A stretch of 64,000 bases of DNA, taken from assembly GCA_022606135.1 (NCBI GenBank), contig JABYQN010000002.1, forward strand, positions 2,728,001 to 2,792,000. Direction: 5' to 3'. This document shows, one piece after another, positions 1 through 9,509 of the stretch. The first letter of the stretch is position 1. Each line of letters starts with the position of its first letter. The stretch comes from Fomes fomentarius (lineage: Eukaryota > Basidiomycota > Agaricomycetes > Polyporales > Polyporaceae). The translations under genes and the position numbers were made by a program. Below the pieces are notes generated by a model, which worked only from the letters and a program-made list of their open reading frames with translations, did no database searches and was not told the origin of the DNA.

Positions 1-3000
1 AGGTGCTTCACATCCCTGCTAGGACCAAGCCGATGTTGCTCCTCCTCCTGCTCCCATCTTCCAGCTTGGCGAAGTCCAATGTCCTCTCTCCGCCCCTCTC
101 GTCTCCCTTGTCGTCTCCTCCGACTCTTTGTACATGGGCCTGGCCAACAACCTCATCATCCAAATTGAGCTATCTCGAGCAGAGCAGTTCATCCGTATCC
201 AGATTCCGCGGAAGCCCGCCGAATTCACCATTCATAAACTGTTCCTTGACCCATCTGGGCGACACCTCCTTGTGACATCACTGCAAGGCGAGAACTGGTA
301 CTTCTACCGAGGATGGAAAAAACCCAGACAGTTGAAGAGCTTCAAAATGGTCATCGAGAGCGTGGCATGGAACAAAACGGCGCTCTTGTCATCGTCTCAT
401 TCGACTTCAACAAAGGAAATGCTGATAGGCGCAAGGAACGGGACGATCTATGAGGCAGTCTTGGACGCGGAAGAAGACTTCTTCAAGTCGCAAGAGAGAT
501 ACCTTCAACCTGTGTTCACCCTCCCCGAGCGACATCCGGTAACAGGCTTGAAGTTCGACATGTTCCCTCCTCTCGACCCCAAGAAAGCCCTTGTTTTAGT
601 GACCACGGCAACCCGCATATATCAGTTTGTTGGCATTCCTGAGCGACGGTCGGAGGAAGGTGGACGGGTGTTTTCAGCTCTCTTTACCAGCTACCGAGAC
701 ACTGCACCAAGTGAGTTACAATCCAGCCAACCACGGCATACGGACTCTTGGCGCTGACGTCTTGAAGGGATTGTGGAGTTGCCTGGTAACGTTGATAATT
801 CCGAGTTGCACGCCTATAGCACAAACGCCGATCAAGCATACTCTCTCCCACGAACCGTGGCATGGATGAATGGTATGGCATGTATCCCTTATCTTGCACC
901 GTTGGCTCAAGCGTAGGTATCGTAGTGGCTGGTATATATCATGGGAACCTTGATTTCGATTCGAACTCGGATGATCTCATTGACGGTGCACAACTGCTTC
1001 CCTATCCTACCCCGATCGCATCGCCATCACTCTCCCCAACACGGCAGAATGCGCTCAACAGCTCACCAATATCAATGTCGCTGACGGAATTCCATTTCCT
1101 CCTGCTGTATCGAGACCGCGTTCTCGGCATCTCGAATTTGAACGAGCAGCTTGCCTACGAGGAGCTTTTACCTCTGGTATATATCCTTCGGTACACATTG
1201 TTGCCTATGTATGCTAATTATGAGCACAGAAACCGAATGAGCAAGTACGGGGTCTTACCGCCGATCCTGTTCGCAAGACGTATTGGGTATACACGGACCA
1301 GTCGATATGGGAGATCGGTATCACCAATGAGCATCGAGACGTGTGGAAGATATACCTGGACCAGGGGCAATATGATGCAGCTCTTCAGTACGCTAACGTA
1401 GGTCCGCAAGGTGTGAATATTGTTGGGATGCCGCACTAAGGTGTCGTTCAACAGAGCGCCCCTCAAAGAGACCAGATCGTCTCCGCGCAGGCACAAGCAT
1501 TCTTCAACGAGGGTCGGTATTTCCAGGCCGCACAGTGCTACGCCCAATGTTCGATTTCTTTCGAGGAGGTCACACTCAAATTCCTCGATGCTGGTGAACG
1601 AGATGCGCTACGGTCATATCTCATCTCTCGTCTCGAACGATCTCGGAAGACTGTAAGTAAATTCGACACATCTACATAGCCCCGTTGACATTGCTGCTAC
1701 AGGATCTTGCGCAACGTATGATGCTTGCGACATGGCTCGTTGAGTTCTACCTCAGCAAATGCAACGAGCTCGACGACTTGGTTGCTTCGGAGTCTGTCTC
1801 GCAAGACGTCGACAATCTCCTCGCCGAGCGTGCAATCCTGGAAGAGGATCTGCGTCATTTCTTTGAAACATACCAGGTCTCGAACAGCTTATGATTCCTT
1901 GTTTGACCCTATTCGCTGATATTTCTCAAGGCGAATCTCGATCCCCGCACGGTTTATGAGCTGATTCAAGGCCACGGTCGCACGGACATGTACCTACACT
2001 ACGCAACCGTCGTCGGTGACTTTGAGCGAGTCGTCGAGCATTGGATCATGGAGGAGGAATGGTCAAAGGCCATTGACATCATCAATCGACAGGTGAGTAC
2101 TGCTGTGTTCAGGTCGCACTTGTGTTGACATCAGTTGTGGTAGTCCGACCTTGAGTTGTATTACCGGTTCGCACCAGTTCTCATGCGACAAGCGCCCAAA
2201 GAAACTGTCGATTCATGGCTCCGTCAGCGTTCATTGGATCCACATCGTCTTGTTCCGGCGCTCCTACGAGTACAACATGTCCCCCGTGATCCCCTTTCAC
2301 CCAACCATGCCGTTCGATACCTTAACCATGTTATCTTTGAACAAGGTAACACCTCCCCGACAATACATAACCTCATGATTACATTCTATGCCTCTACGCC
2401 GACATCTTCATCAGCTGCGCCATCATCACAGACACATCCGGAGGACGATGGTCTACTCCTGCGCTTCCTTTCCACCGCCCCTTCGGACCCGCTGACAGGG
2501 AAGCCCTATTATGATTTGGACTACGCCCTACGGCTGTGCAAGCAAGGCGGGCGTACCCAGCCGTGCGTGCACATCTATTCCAAGATGGGCTTGTGGGAGA
2601 ACAGTGTCGACCTTGCGCTGGAGAAAGGTGATCTGGAGCTCGCGAAGATTAACGCTGACATGCCGGAGGATGATGACCAGCTGCGCAAGAAGCTGTGGCT
2701 CAAAATCGCGAAGTACGTGGTCCAGGACAAGCAGGATATCAAGATGTACGTCTATACTCCGTCTCCATCTCATCTCATTCCCGATGGTCAACCTCTTCCA
2801 TGACCACAATGATTGTTTCGTCTAATCATACCTCGTTTGATCCATCACGTCTAGGGCGATGCGCTTCTTGGAGAACACGGACTTGCTCAAGATCGAGGAC
2901 ATTCTGCCGTTCTTCCCAGACTTCGTGGTCATCGACGACTTCAAGGAGGAGATATGCACCGCCCTCGAGGGCTACTCGGCGCACATCGACGCATTGAAGG

Positions 3001-3879
3001 CCGAAATGGACGAGGCGACGAAGAACGCCGAAGCGATCAAGCAAGATATATCTGCGCTGCAGAAGCGCTTCATTAGCGTGGACGCCACAGAGAAGTGCTC
3101 GTCGTGCGCCCTTGCACTGATGAGCCGCCAGTTCTACGTCTTCCCGTGCCACCACACCTTCCATGCAGACTGTCTGATCGGCCTGGTAAGTAGCTGTTCA
3201 ACGCCCTCTCTTCACTCCTTCCACAGATGCTGACTCCCGCTCATTCCCACTCTCTTCATCTCCGTCGCTCGTGCCGGCTGCATGCTTGACACCCTTGTCT
3301 TCGCGTGCCTCGCTCGCGCGATCCCGTCAATCCCGCTCTCATTAACACGGTTCGCAGACGAAGGAGTTCCTGCCCGCACACGCGCTGCGGCGCATCCTCG
3401 CGCTCCAGACCGAGCTCATCAAGACGTCGCAGACGACTGCGATCGACCGCTCGGCCATCGCGAACCCGTCGCTCATCGCCGCCGCACAAGCACCGGCGCG
3501 CAACCCCGTGTCACAGCGTACTCTCCTCTCAACGAACTTTGTTGTCGGTGTCGGCGGCGGCGGCGGGGTTGGTGCAGGGGCGAGAGGCAGAGGCGTGGGG
3601 CGCAACATCTTGTCAGCGGGAGACAGGCTGCGCGACCTGATCATCCCAGATGCGCTCGCGAACCTCGTCACTGCACCCGCGGGGTGGATCCCCGGGATTG
3701 GCTCGGGCGGCGGTCCGAAGCGGGATGCGGACGAGAAGGACGCGGAGAAGGTCGAGCGGATCCGCCGGGAGCTCGAGGATGTTCTGGCTGCGAACTGCCC
3801 GATGTGCGAGAGCGTCGTCGCGGGATTGGACAAGCCGTTCGTGCAGCTTGGCGAGGTTGATGCGAGCTGGGACTTGTGA
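1..3879 (+). CDS. VPS18: Vacuolar sorting protein Vps18/Pep3 (5' partial)
   Basis: Core subunit of the HOPS/CORVET tethering complexes, acting at endosome and vacuole membranes. The first visible exon starts after an acceptor AG at 21-22, so the N-terminus lies outside the window. I join ten exons with introns at 711-767, 873-916, 1177-1229, 1398-1454, 1653-1702, 1877-1930, 2093-2143, 2746-2854 and 3186-3357. The N-terminal part (to about 1400) reads as the Pep3/Vps18 beta-propeller. The middle is clathrin-repeat-like helical sequence, followed by a short coiled coil near 2960-3070. The C-terminus is a RING-H2: CSSC at 3097-3108, CHHTFHADC at about 3148-3174, and the final CPMC at about 3797-3808, after a Gly-rich insert. 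The RING is split by the last intron and widened by a low-complexity loop. It ends in ASWDL. Neighbour CGR1 is convergent. Confidence 0.9.
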
Positions 3880-4320
3880 GACGTCCGTTCGCTGTGTTTT
3901 TGCTTCCTTGTGCTTGTGCTCGTGCTCTAGTTTTCTCATGACATTAAGACTAATAATACGCCATTCGGCTCGGGCATCCGTCAAAGGAAACTGGTATTGG
4001 TGGCTAAGCTACATTTTAGCAAGAATGCGTGGTCGGAACAGCTGCGTGAAATAGTCTAACATACAACCCTATCAATGGATGAATGTTATTTGACAGTATG
4101 TAGAGAGAAGACTGTGGAGGCGCAGGGTGTCGAACTCCAAGGCAACGCCGAGGACATGCCCTCACCCCTGCCTCAGGCTGACAGTTGCAGGTGCATGGAG
4201 GCATGCAACCTGTCGAGACGGTGAGAGCCGTCATACCCATAAGGGACACTCGATTACACAAATGGAAGGGTGGACAGCGGAAGCAGGCGGATGGAGCGAA
4301 ACGAGCGCGGAGGGGCAAGG
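3880..4320. other. Intergenic, convergent 3' regions of VPS18 and CGR1
   Basis: No coding frame with family resemblance or codon bias is visible. The stretch separates two convergent stop codons, so it should hold both 3' UTRs and polyadenylation sites. AT-rich patches at about 3945-3960 and 4050-4095 are plausible 3'-end signals, but I cannot place a cleavage site. Confidence 0.5.
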
Positions 4321-5000
4321 TCAGTGATTAATTTTCTTGGTGCGGCCTGCTTTGCGGCGAAGGCGGGCAGCTTTCCGTGCGCCCATCTGTAAATGAATCG
4401 GAGAAAGCACGGATTCGAGGGCTGTGAGTACGAGGACGTGGCAACGAACGAGGATTCAGTGCCCACCTTTGCCTTCTCTTCTTCCAGTCGGCGCCGCTCT
4501 TCAGCAGCTTTCTTGCGCTCCAGCGTGACTTCTTTCCGCCTGCAAACCATATGTCAGCCCGGTTGCCATGATGCCATGTGCCGACATGGTATGATGCCGC
4601 GGGCAGTGTGTGTCAAGCAAAAGTGGAAAGTGAAGGTGGACGGGGGTGGGAACGCACCGCTGGATGTCTGCCCGTTTGTCCTCCTTGAGCTCGGCCTGGA
4701 GTTTCTTGATTGCCTGCTCCTTCTTGGTCTTCTCCATCCGGTCTTCCCACTTCTTGGTCTTGAGACCGTCAGGAAGGAGGGATCGACTAGAAGCGCGGGG
4801 GCATAACTCAGCATACGGGCAGCATGGACGTTGGTTGGGGTCGGGAGCACGTACACGGTTGCAGATTTTTGGGCCTTCCATGCCTTGCCAGAGAGTCGAC
4901 CGGCGGATGTCTGTGCAAGTGGGCGTGGCTGGATCGCAGAGATCTGCTGGCTAGCGGAGGATGGTGGAGCTGCGGCGGATGATGAGGTTGACTGGGTCAT
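4321..5000 (-). CDS. CGR1: rRNA-processing protein Cgr1
   Basis: Small, highly charged nucleolar protein of the Cgr1 family, needed for 60S pre-rRNA processing in yeast. Four exons join cleanly on the minus strand. Exon 1 runs MTQSTSSS to SGKAWKAQKSATV. Exon 2 carries KTKKWEDRMEKTKKEQAIKK. Exon 3 is a run of Lys/Glu/Arg (RKEVTLERKKAAEERRR). The last exon is MGARKAARLRRKAGRTKKIN followed by H and stop. The order SGKxWK, then KTKxWExRM, then a basic Arg/Lys tail is the Cgr1 signature. The length, about 140 aa, fits the family. The start is the first ATG of exon 1. The reading frame continues upstream only as an open frame without similarity. Confidence 0.88.
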
Positions 5001-5765
5001 GTTTTTAGTGTGAGGAGGAGTTCCGGGACAGTGGACAGGGACTGAGGCAGGGACCGCAGGAGAGATTTGAAAGGACGATTTGGGAGCACGTGGGTATGTA
5101 GGCGATGATGTTGGCCGGCGGGAGAGGGGCGGACCTGACGGCCTCGTTGCTGTTGGTGTCGCGAGTCGCGGCTGGCCGGGCAAGGCGGGGATCAAGGAGA
5201 AGAGAGTGCGGCTGGGAAGCACGCGTAATGGCAGATGATATCATGACAGACAGGGCTGGCGCTCATCCAAGCATCGACCCACAGCAGCAGCAGCATCTTC
5301 TTCCTGTGCGTCTCTGTAGGAAATCAGCTCCGTATCTGAGCCCATGTCGAACATCGTCTGTGGCGTGGGGCCCATTTCCGTCCGCTTCATCCGCTCGCGA
5401 AGGCGCGTGGACTGGGGCGGGTGAGAATGCGCTGTGGCGAGTGTGAAATCGAAGAGGAGAGGCGTCAAGGACGGCAAAAGGGGGTGTGCAGCGGATGCGG
5501 GGGCATTCTTGTGCGATAAGCTGGGACATAAAAGCTAGCCAGGTTTGGGTGGACGGGACGTGCATGTGTCTGATCAGAACTCGCGAACGGAACCGACGCG
5601 TTTGTTGGTCTGTGTTTGCCACCAACAGCCTCAGCAGCTAAACTGTGTTCAGTAGCCCGTCCGTTCTTCTCCTCGCCCGTGGTCTCAGCGGCCACTGCTC
5701 TCGCAGCTCTGCCCCTCCCTCCCCCGCGACACGTCCGACCCCCTCCCTCCCGCTCTCGCCGTCCC
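5001..5765. promoter_or_regulatory. Divergent promoter region, CGR1 / 5766 gene
   Basis: About 765 bp between two divergent start codons. It should contain both promoters and 5' UTRs. The part next to the plus-strand gene (5640-5765) is strongly pyrimidine-rich (CTCCCTCCC-type tracts), a common feature just upstream of fungal start codons. I see no clear TATA box. Overlapping open frames on both strands here have no protein-like composition. Confidence 0.5.
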
Positions 5766-8501
5766 ATGAGCGTCATGAACTCTCCCCTTGACCTCCGCGC
5801 CCACGACGATCATCTCAAGGACCTCCTGGGCCAGCGTACCGCCCGCGCAGACCTCCATGGCCGCTACCCGTCCCTTTCAGAGTTCTCCGACTCGCCCTCT
5901 GTTTATAGTCACCCCCACTTCTCTCCACGTCCACCAGACAGGCCGTTTCTCGACGGCCATCCTCACTCCTTCCGCTTCCCACAAAGTCCCAACGTCCACA
6001 GTCCTTCTCTCTCAGACTCTCCCCGCTCTCCCATATCTGACAGGGAGCGCCTCAATTTCCCCAATGCAAGCAGCCTCGACCTCGAGGACGATCCTCGCTC
6101 TTCCTCTGAGCTTAACAGTCTCCCCGATCATGATGACGACCACCCTCCTCCAGAGACAGAAGAGGAAGAGGTCCCCCGGATCAACATGTACGGCCCTAAA
6201 ATGCGCTTCCACTCCCCCGCCCCATGGGAAGAAGACGAGGCAGACACCAAGAGCGTCTCAGCAGAAGAGCGTCCCAAGCGGTCGAAGAAGAAGTCTGATA
6301 CGGGCAAGAAAGGCTGGGGTCTATCCAGAGGCAACGGTGAGCCCCGACCTAGTAACGAATCCTCCCGCTCAGGCAAGGGCAAGCAATCCCTCGACAACGC
6401 GTCTACTTTCTCTGCCAATGGCGCTCTTGCGTACGTACACCCTCCACCTTTTTCATCTTCGCATGTGGTTCACGTAGATTTTTCTAGTGCCCTCGCACAC
6501 GCTTCTATGTCGTCCACTTCCCTAGGCGTGCATCAATCCCCACACTCACTCAAGGATAAGCTATCGCTTCCCCGGCTGCGATCGCGCACTCCTTCCAACG
6601 TCGGTCACAACGATGTCTTCTCACCCGCCAACGTCTCCCCTGTCTCGCGCATCGGCACCCCGCCACATGCCGAGGTGTACTCTGACAACTGCTCCATCCT
6701 CGGCCGTTCTTCGACTCGCTCGGAAACTCCTCAGCACGAGTACACTCACCCATACGCCAATCCAGACCTTGCTCGTATCGCCGACAATGAACTGCCGCCT
6801 TCATCGCCCAGTCAGATGTCGTTTGTGCCCGTACGGAGTGATTCCAACGCGACCCTGACCGATACCACTCCTAGCAGTAGTGTCTCTCAATTCCGGTCGA
6901 CGACCACCTTCTCCATGACTCCCGGAACTTCGACAACATCCATGAACCCCAGCCTGAACGAGTCCATATCATCTTCCCGTGGCATCGGCAAGGGAATATC
7001 CTCTCCTATGCCTGTCGACAAGGCCACCCTTCACCCCGACATGCTGAGCAAGCTGACCGGGTACCAGCAGTCACCGATCACCCCCGGAGCTCTTGGCCTA
7101 AGTCCAGTTGGGCGAAATCGTGACACCGCTCATTCCGCGATTACCATGGGTGGTCTTGCTGCTTGGGAGAACAACAGTGCATTTAAGCTTATCTCCCTTG
7201 AGGAAGCGCAAGCGCAGGCCAAAGAACGGTCCCGTAGTCAGACTGCGCACCCGACTATTTCTAGTCCCTACGTCACCTCCTCGAAGCCGCCCATCCAGGA
7301 GGCAGAGCTCGAGACACAGCGAGCGCAAGGTCGAGCGAGGTCAAGCAGTGCAGGCAACAAGGGCAGGACTGGATTGGATCTGGCATCGCGTCTGAACCCG
7401 GGCGACTCTCCCATCAGTGGCCCAGCGAGACAGGTCAACAGGAAGAAGAGCGGGTTCATGAGGCTATTTAACGGCAAGGAGCGTATCTCGCCCACTTCGC
7501 CTCCACCTCCGGTCCCATCATTCTCAACCGACGCGTTCGCGGCCAACCCTCAGCCACCGCCAGTACAGTATGCGCGCCCTCGCCAGGGCTCGAATCAGAG
7601 TCACCGAGTGCCCGTACCGTCACTGTCCCCGAGCCTTCTTGGCGAGGGGTCGAGTTCGGTCGGGTCCGGGTCTCCTGCCGAATCACCTCCGACATCGTCG
7701 ACAGGGTCGTCTGCATCGACATCGAGCAACCTGCGCGAACAGCAGCAGCTGAGCGTCAGGCGCAGGGTCCCAGAGCTATCGATAGTGACGACATCGCCGT
7801 CAATGAATTTGACTGTGAAGGCGCCGTACACCGCGCCGTTGTCCGCCGGCTCGAGCGACATGACGCACCACCACCTCACTCCGACAACCGCAGTCTCGCG
7901 TACGGATGCACGCTCAAACGGCTCCTCGCCGAGCAGCGCGCCTCCCGCGAAGACAGACTTTGAAGCGCTCAGCATTCGACCCATCTCTACCCTGTTCACG
8001 CACGATATCAAGGAGCTTGCTGTCACGGACGACTCTTCCCTTCGATGGCGGCCGTCGCTCGACGTCGATACGGGCACGCCGACAACTGCCACCACCGCGA
8101 TCTCCCCGCGAAGCCCAGACTTCCTTGGATATGGTCGCTCTAGCGACGACAAATCCGGGCATTTTTCAATCGCACAGGACGACCGCGACCAGTCGAGCGT
8201 CATTCAGGCTCTGCAAGAGCAGATTCTCTCCACGCGCCGGGCGTGGCAGCGACAGATCTGGGAACTCGAAGGACAGGTGCGCGACCTCAAGGCCGAGGTG
8301 GAGGACCTGCGTGCCGCCGAGAGCAGGAGTGAATACTGCATAACGTGTGGACGCGGGGGCGTCGGGCGCCCCGTTGGAAACGACGCTAGCAACGGCAAGA
8401 CCCTGGAAGACCTGAAGAAGGTCGGTGTCAAAGTCGGCGGGGTCGTCAATCGCCCCCGCGCACGCACTGGCGTTGGCTCGCGGTTCGCGAGCGGCGCGTA
8501 A
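5766..8501 (+). CDS. Large disordered protein with C-terminal coiled coil and CxxC
   Basis: Single-exon frame of 911 codons, unusual beside its intron-rich neighbours. I start at the ATG at 5766 (MSVMNSPLDLRAHDDHLKDLL). The frame extends upstream only through a TTG at 5616. Most of the protein is Ser/Pro/Thr-rich and predicted disordered, with phosphosite-like SP/TP motifs and basic stretches (RPKRSKKKSDTGKKGWG near residue 175). A conserved-looking short motif, KKSGFMRLFNGKERISPTSP, lies near 7440-7500. The last ~110 residues form a coiled coil (ALQEQILSTRRAWQRQIWEL) followed by EYCITCGRGG, a single CxxC. I recognise no named family. Scaffold or cell-polarity roles are conceivable but unproven. 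Confidence 0.75.
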   Translation: MSVMNSPLDLRAHDDHLKDLLGQRTARADLHGRYPSLSEFSDSPSVYSHPHFSPRPPDRPFLDGHPHSFRFPQSPNVHSPSLSDSPRSPISDRERLNFPNASSLDLEDDPRSSSELNSLPDHDDDHPPPETEEEEVPRINMYGPKMRFHSPAPWEEDEADTKSVSAEERPKRSKKKSDTGKKGWGLSRGNGEPRPSNESSRSGKGKQSLDNASTFSANGALAYVHPPPFSSSHVVHVDFSSALAHASMSSTSLGVHQSPHSLKDKLSLPRLRSRTPSNVGHNDVFSPANVSPVSRIGTPPHAEVYSDNCSILGRSSTRSETPQHEYTHPYANPDLARIADNELPPSSPSQMSFVPVRSDSNATLTDTTPSSSVSQFRSTTTFSMTPGTSTTSMNPSLNESISSSRGIGKGISSPMPVDKATLHPDMLSKLTGYQQSPITPGALGLSPVGRNRDTAHSAITMGGLAAWENNSAFKLISLEEAQAQAKERSRSQTAHPTISSPYVTSSKPPIQEAELETQRAQGRARSSSAGNKGRTGLDLASRLNPGDSPISGPARQVNRKKSGFMRLFNGKERISPTSPPPPVPSFSTDAFAANPQPPPVQYARPRQGSNQSHRVPVPSLSPSLLGEGSSSVGSGSPAESPPTSSTGSSASTSSNLREQQQLSVRRRVPELSIVTTSPSMNLTVKAPYTAPLSAGSSDMTHHHLTPTTAVSRTDARSNGSSPSSAPPAKTDFEALSIRPISTLFTHDIKELAVTDDSSLRWRPSLDVDTGTPTTATTAISPRSPDFLGYGRSSDDKSGHFSIAQDDRDQSSVIQALQEQILSTRRAWQRQIWELEGQVRDLKAEVEDLRAAESRSEYCITCGRGGVGRPVGNDASNGKTLEDLKKVGVKVGGVVNRPRARTGVGSRFASGA

Positions 8502-9290
8502 ATGATTCCACGACCTCTCATGTCTTCACTATCTTATTCTGTGTGGTGAGCGCGCATCCTTTGATTGGTGCGTGCATGGGACGCATTCCTCCCCCCTCAT
8601 CTCTTCCTCCTACTCTCACGCTCCCATTCTTGCATCTGTATGAGACGGTACATACTGTTCGCGTTCGACTGTTTCCGACATCTTGGTCACTCTTTGGGTG
8701 GATAGACCGGCCGGGTCCGAGACCGCGGGTCGCGAGGGACACTCTTTTCCGTCTGTGTTTATGTCTATGTCTATCAACCTGTAATTTTTGCACCCACAAC
8801 CACACTCGCCTCCTGCACACTCCCACTCCATACCTCCTCACGCTCCTTCCATTCGCACCCGCACCAAGCCTACCCCCCTCCATTCGATACCGCATAGAGT
8901 ATCCACTGTAGTAATCTGTTCCAGTACGCCTCTGCCCCGTTCCGTCATTCTGCCGATTTGCACACCCACGCATCCCCCTTGCCATCGCTCCTTCGGATTT
9001 ACAGATACGGTACTGTCGTGCCCTGGTCGGTGACTTTTCCCCTCTTTCGAGTCTCGATCGCCCACCGCCGCCATTCGTTGTTACATACGGTCCTTGGTCC
9101 GTGTTGTTTGCTGGTCCACATGGCACATGCCTGTGGTCGTAGCCTTGCCGTATCTGTTGTACTTGTGGATGTCCTCGATTCTGTGCAATGCGCATGTTTG
9201 AACGGGCCGGGTCGCGGAGTATACTGCGACCCACTTCATTGTCTCCCTTTGACCTTGGTGTGCTGTCAGTTTCAACACGAGCGAGGAGGG
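8502..9290. other. Intergenic, CT-rich 3' flank
   Basis: Between the stop of the 5766 gene and the tandem repeat beyond SEC39 (convergent). Long pyrimidine-rich stretches (around 8580-8640 and 8800-8900) give open frames on both strands with no family resemblance. It probably holds the 3' UTR of the plus-strand gene. No RNA gene recognised. Confidence 0.4.
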
Positions 9291-9509
9291 ACGATCCCAA
9301 GACGGGTTGAAGACTGTTCTTGAGACGTGCATAGAAATGTTCTGAAGAAGGCAGACGCGGAGGAATATACTATCATAAGTAAGTCAAAGGAGTCCCTGAG
9401 CTCGAGGACGATTCCAAGACGAGTTGAAGACCCTGAACCTGAGCAAACGCAGTGTAGGAATATACTATCGATATCATAAGTCAGTCAAAACAGTCCCTGA
9501 GCTCGAGAA
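9291..9509. repeat. Imperfect tandem duplication downstream of SEC39
   Basis: Two direct copies, about 9291-9407 and 9408-9509. Shared blocks in order are ACGATYCCAAGACGRGTTGA, then RGGAATATACTATC, then AAGTMAGTCAAA, then AGTCCCTGAGCTCGAG. The copies differ by an indel of about 22 bp between the first two blocks, a CGATAT insertion in copy 2 and point changes. Copy 2 abuts the SEC39 stop codon, so both copies fall in its 3' flank and probable 3' UTR. Confidence 0.8.

Noticed and set aside
5616..5765. N-terminal extension of the disordered protein
   Set aside because: The upstream start is TTG, the sequence is pyrimidine-rich, and the first ATG in frame is at 5766.
7601..8203. 200-codon minus-strand frame
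   Set aside because: Complete antisense overlap with the 5766-8501 gene. It is a by-product of biased codon use there, with no family resemblance.
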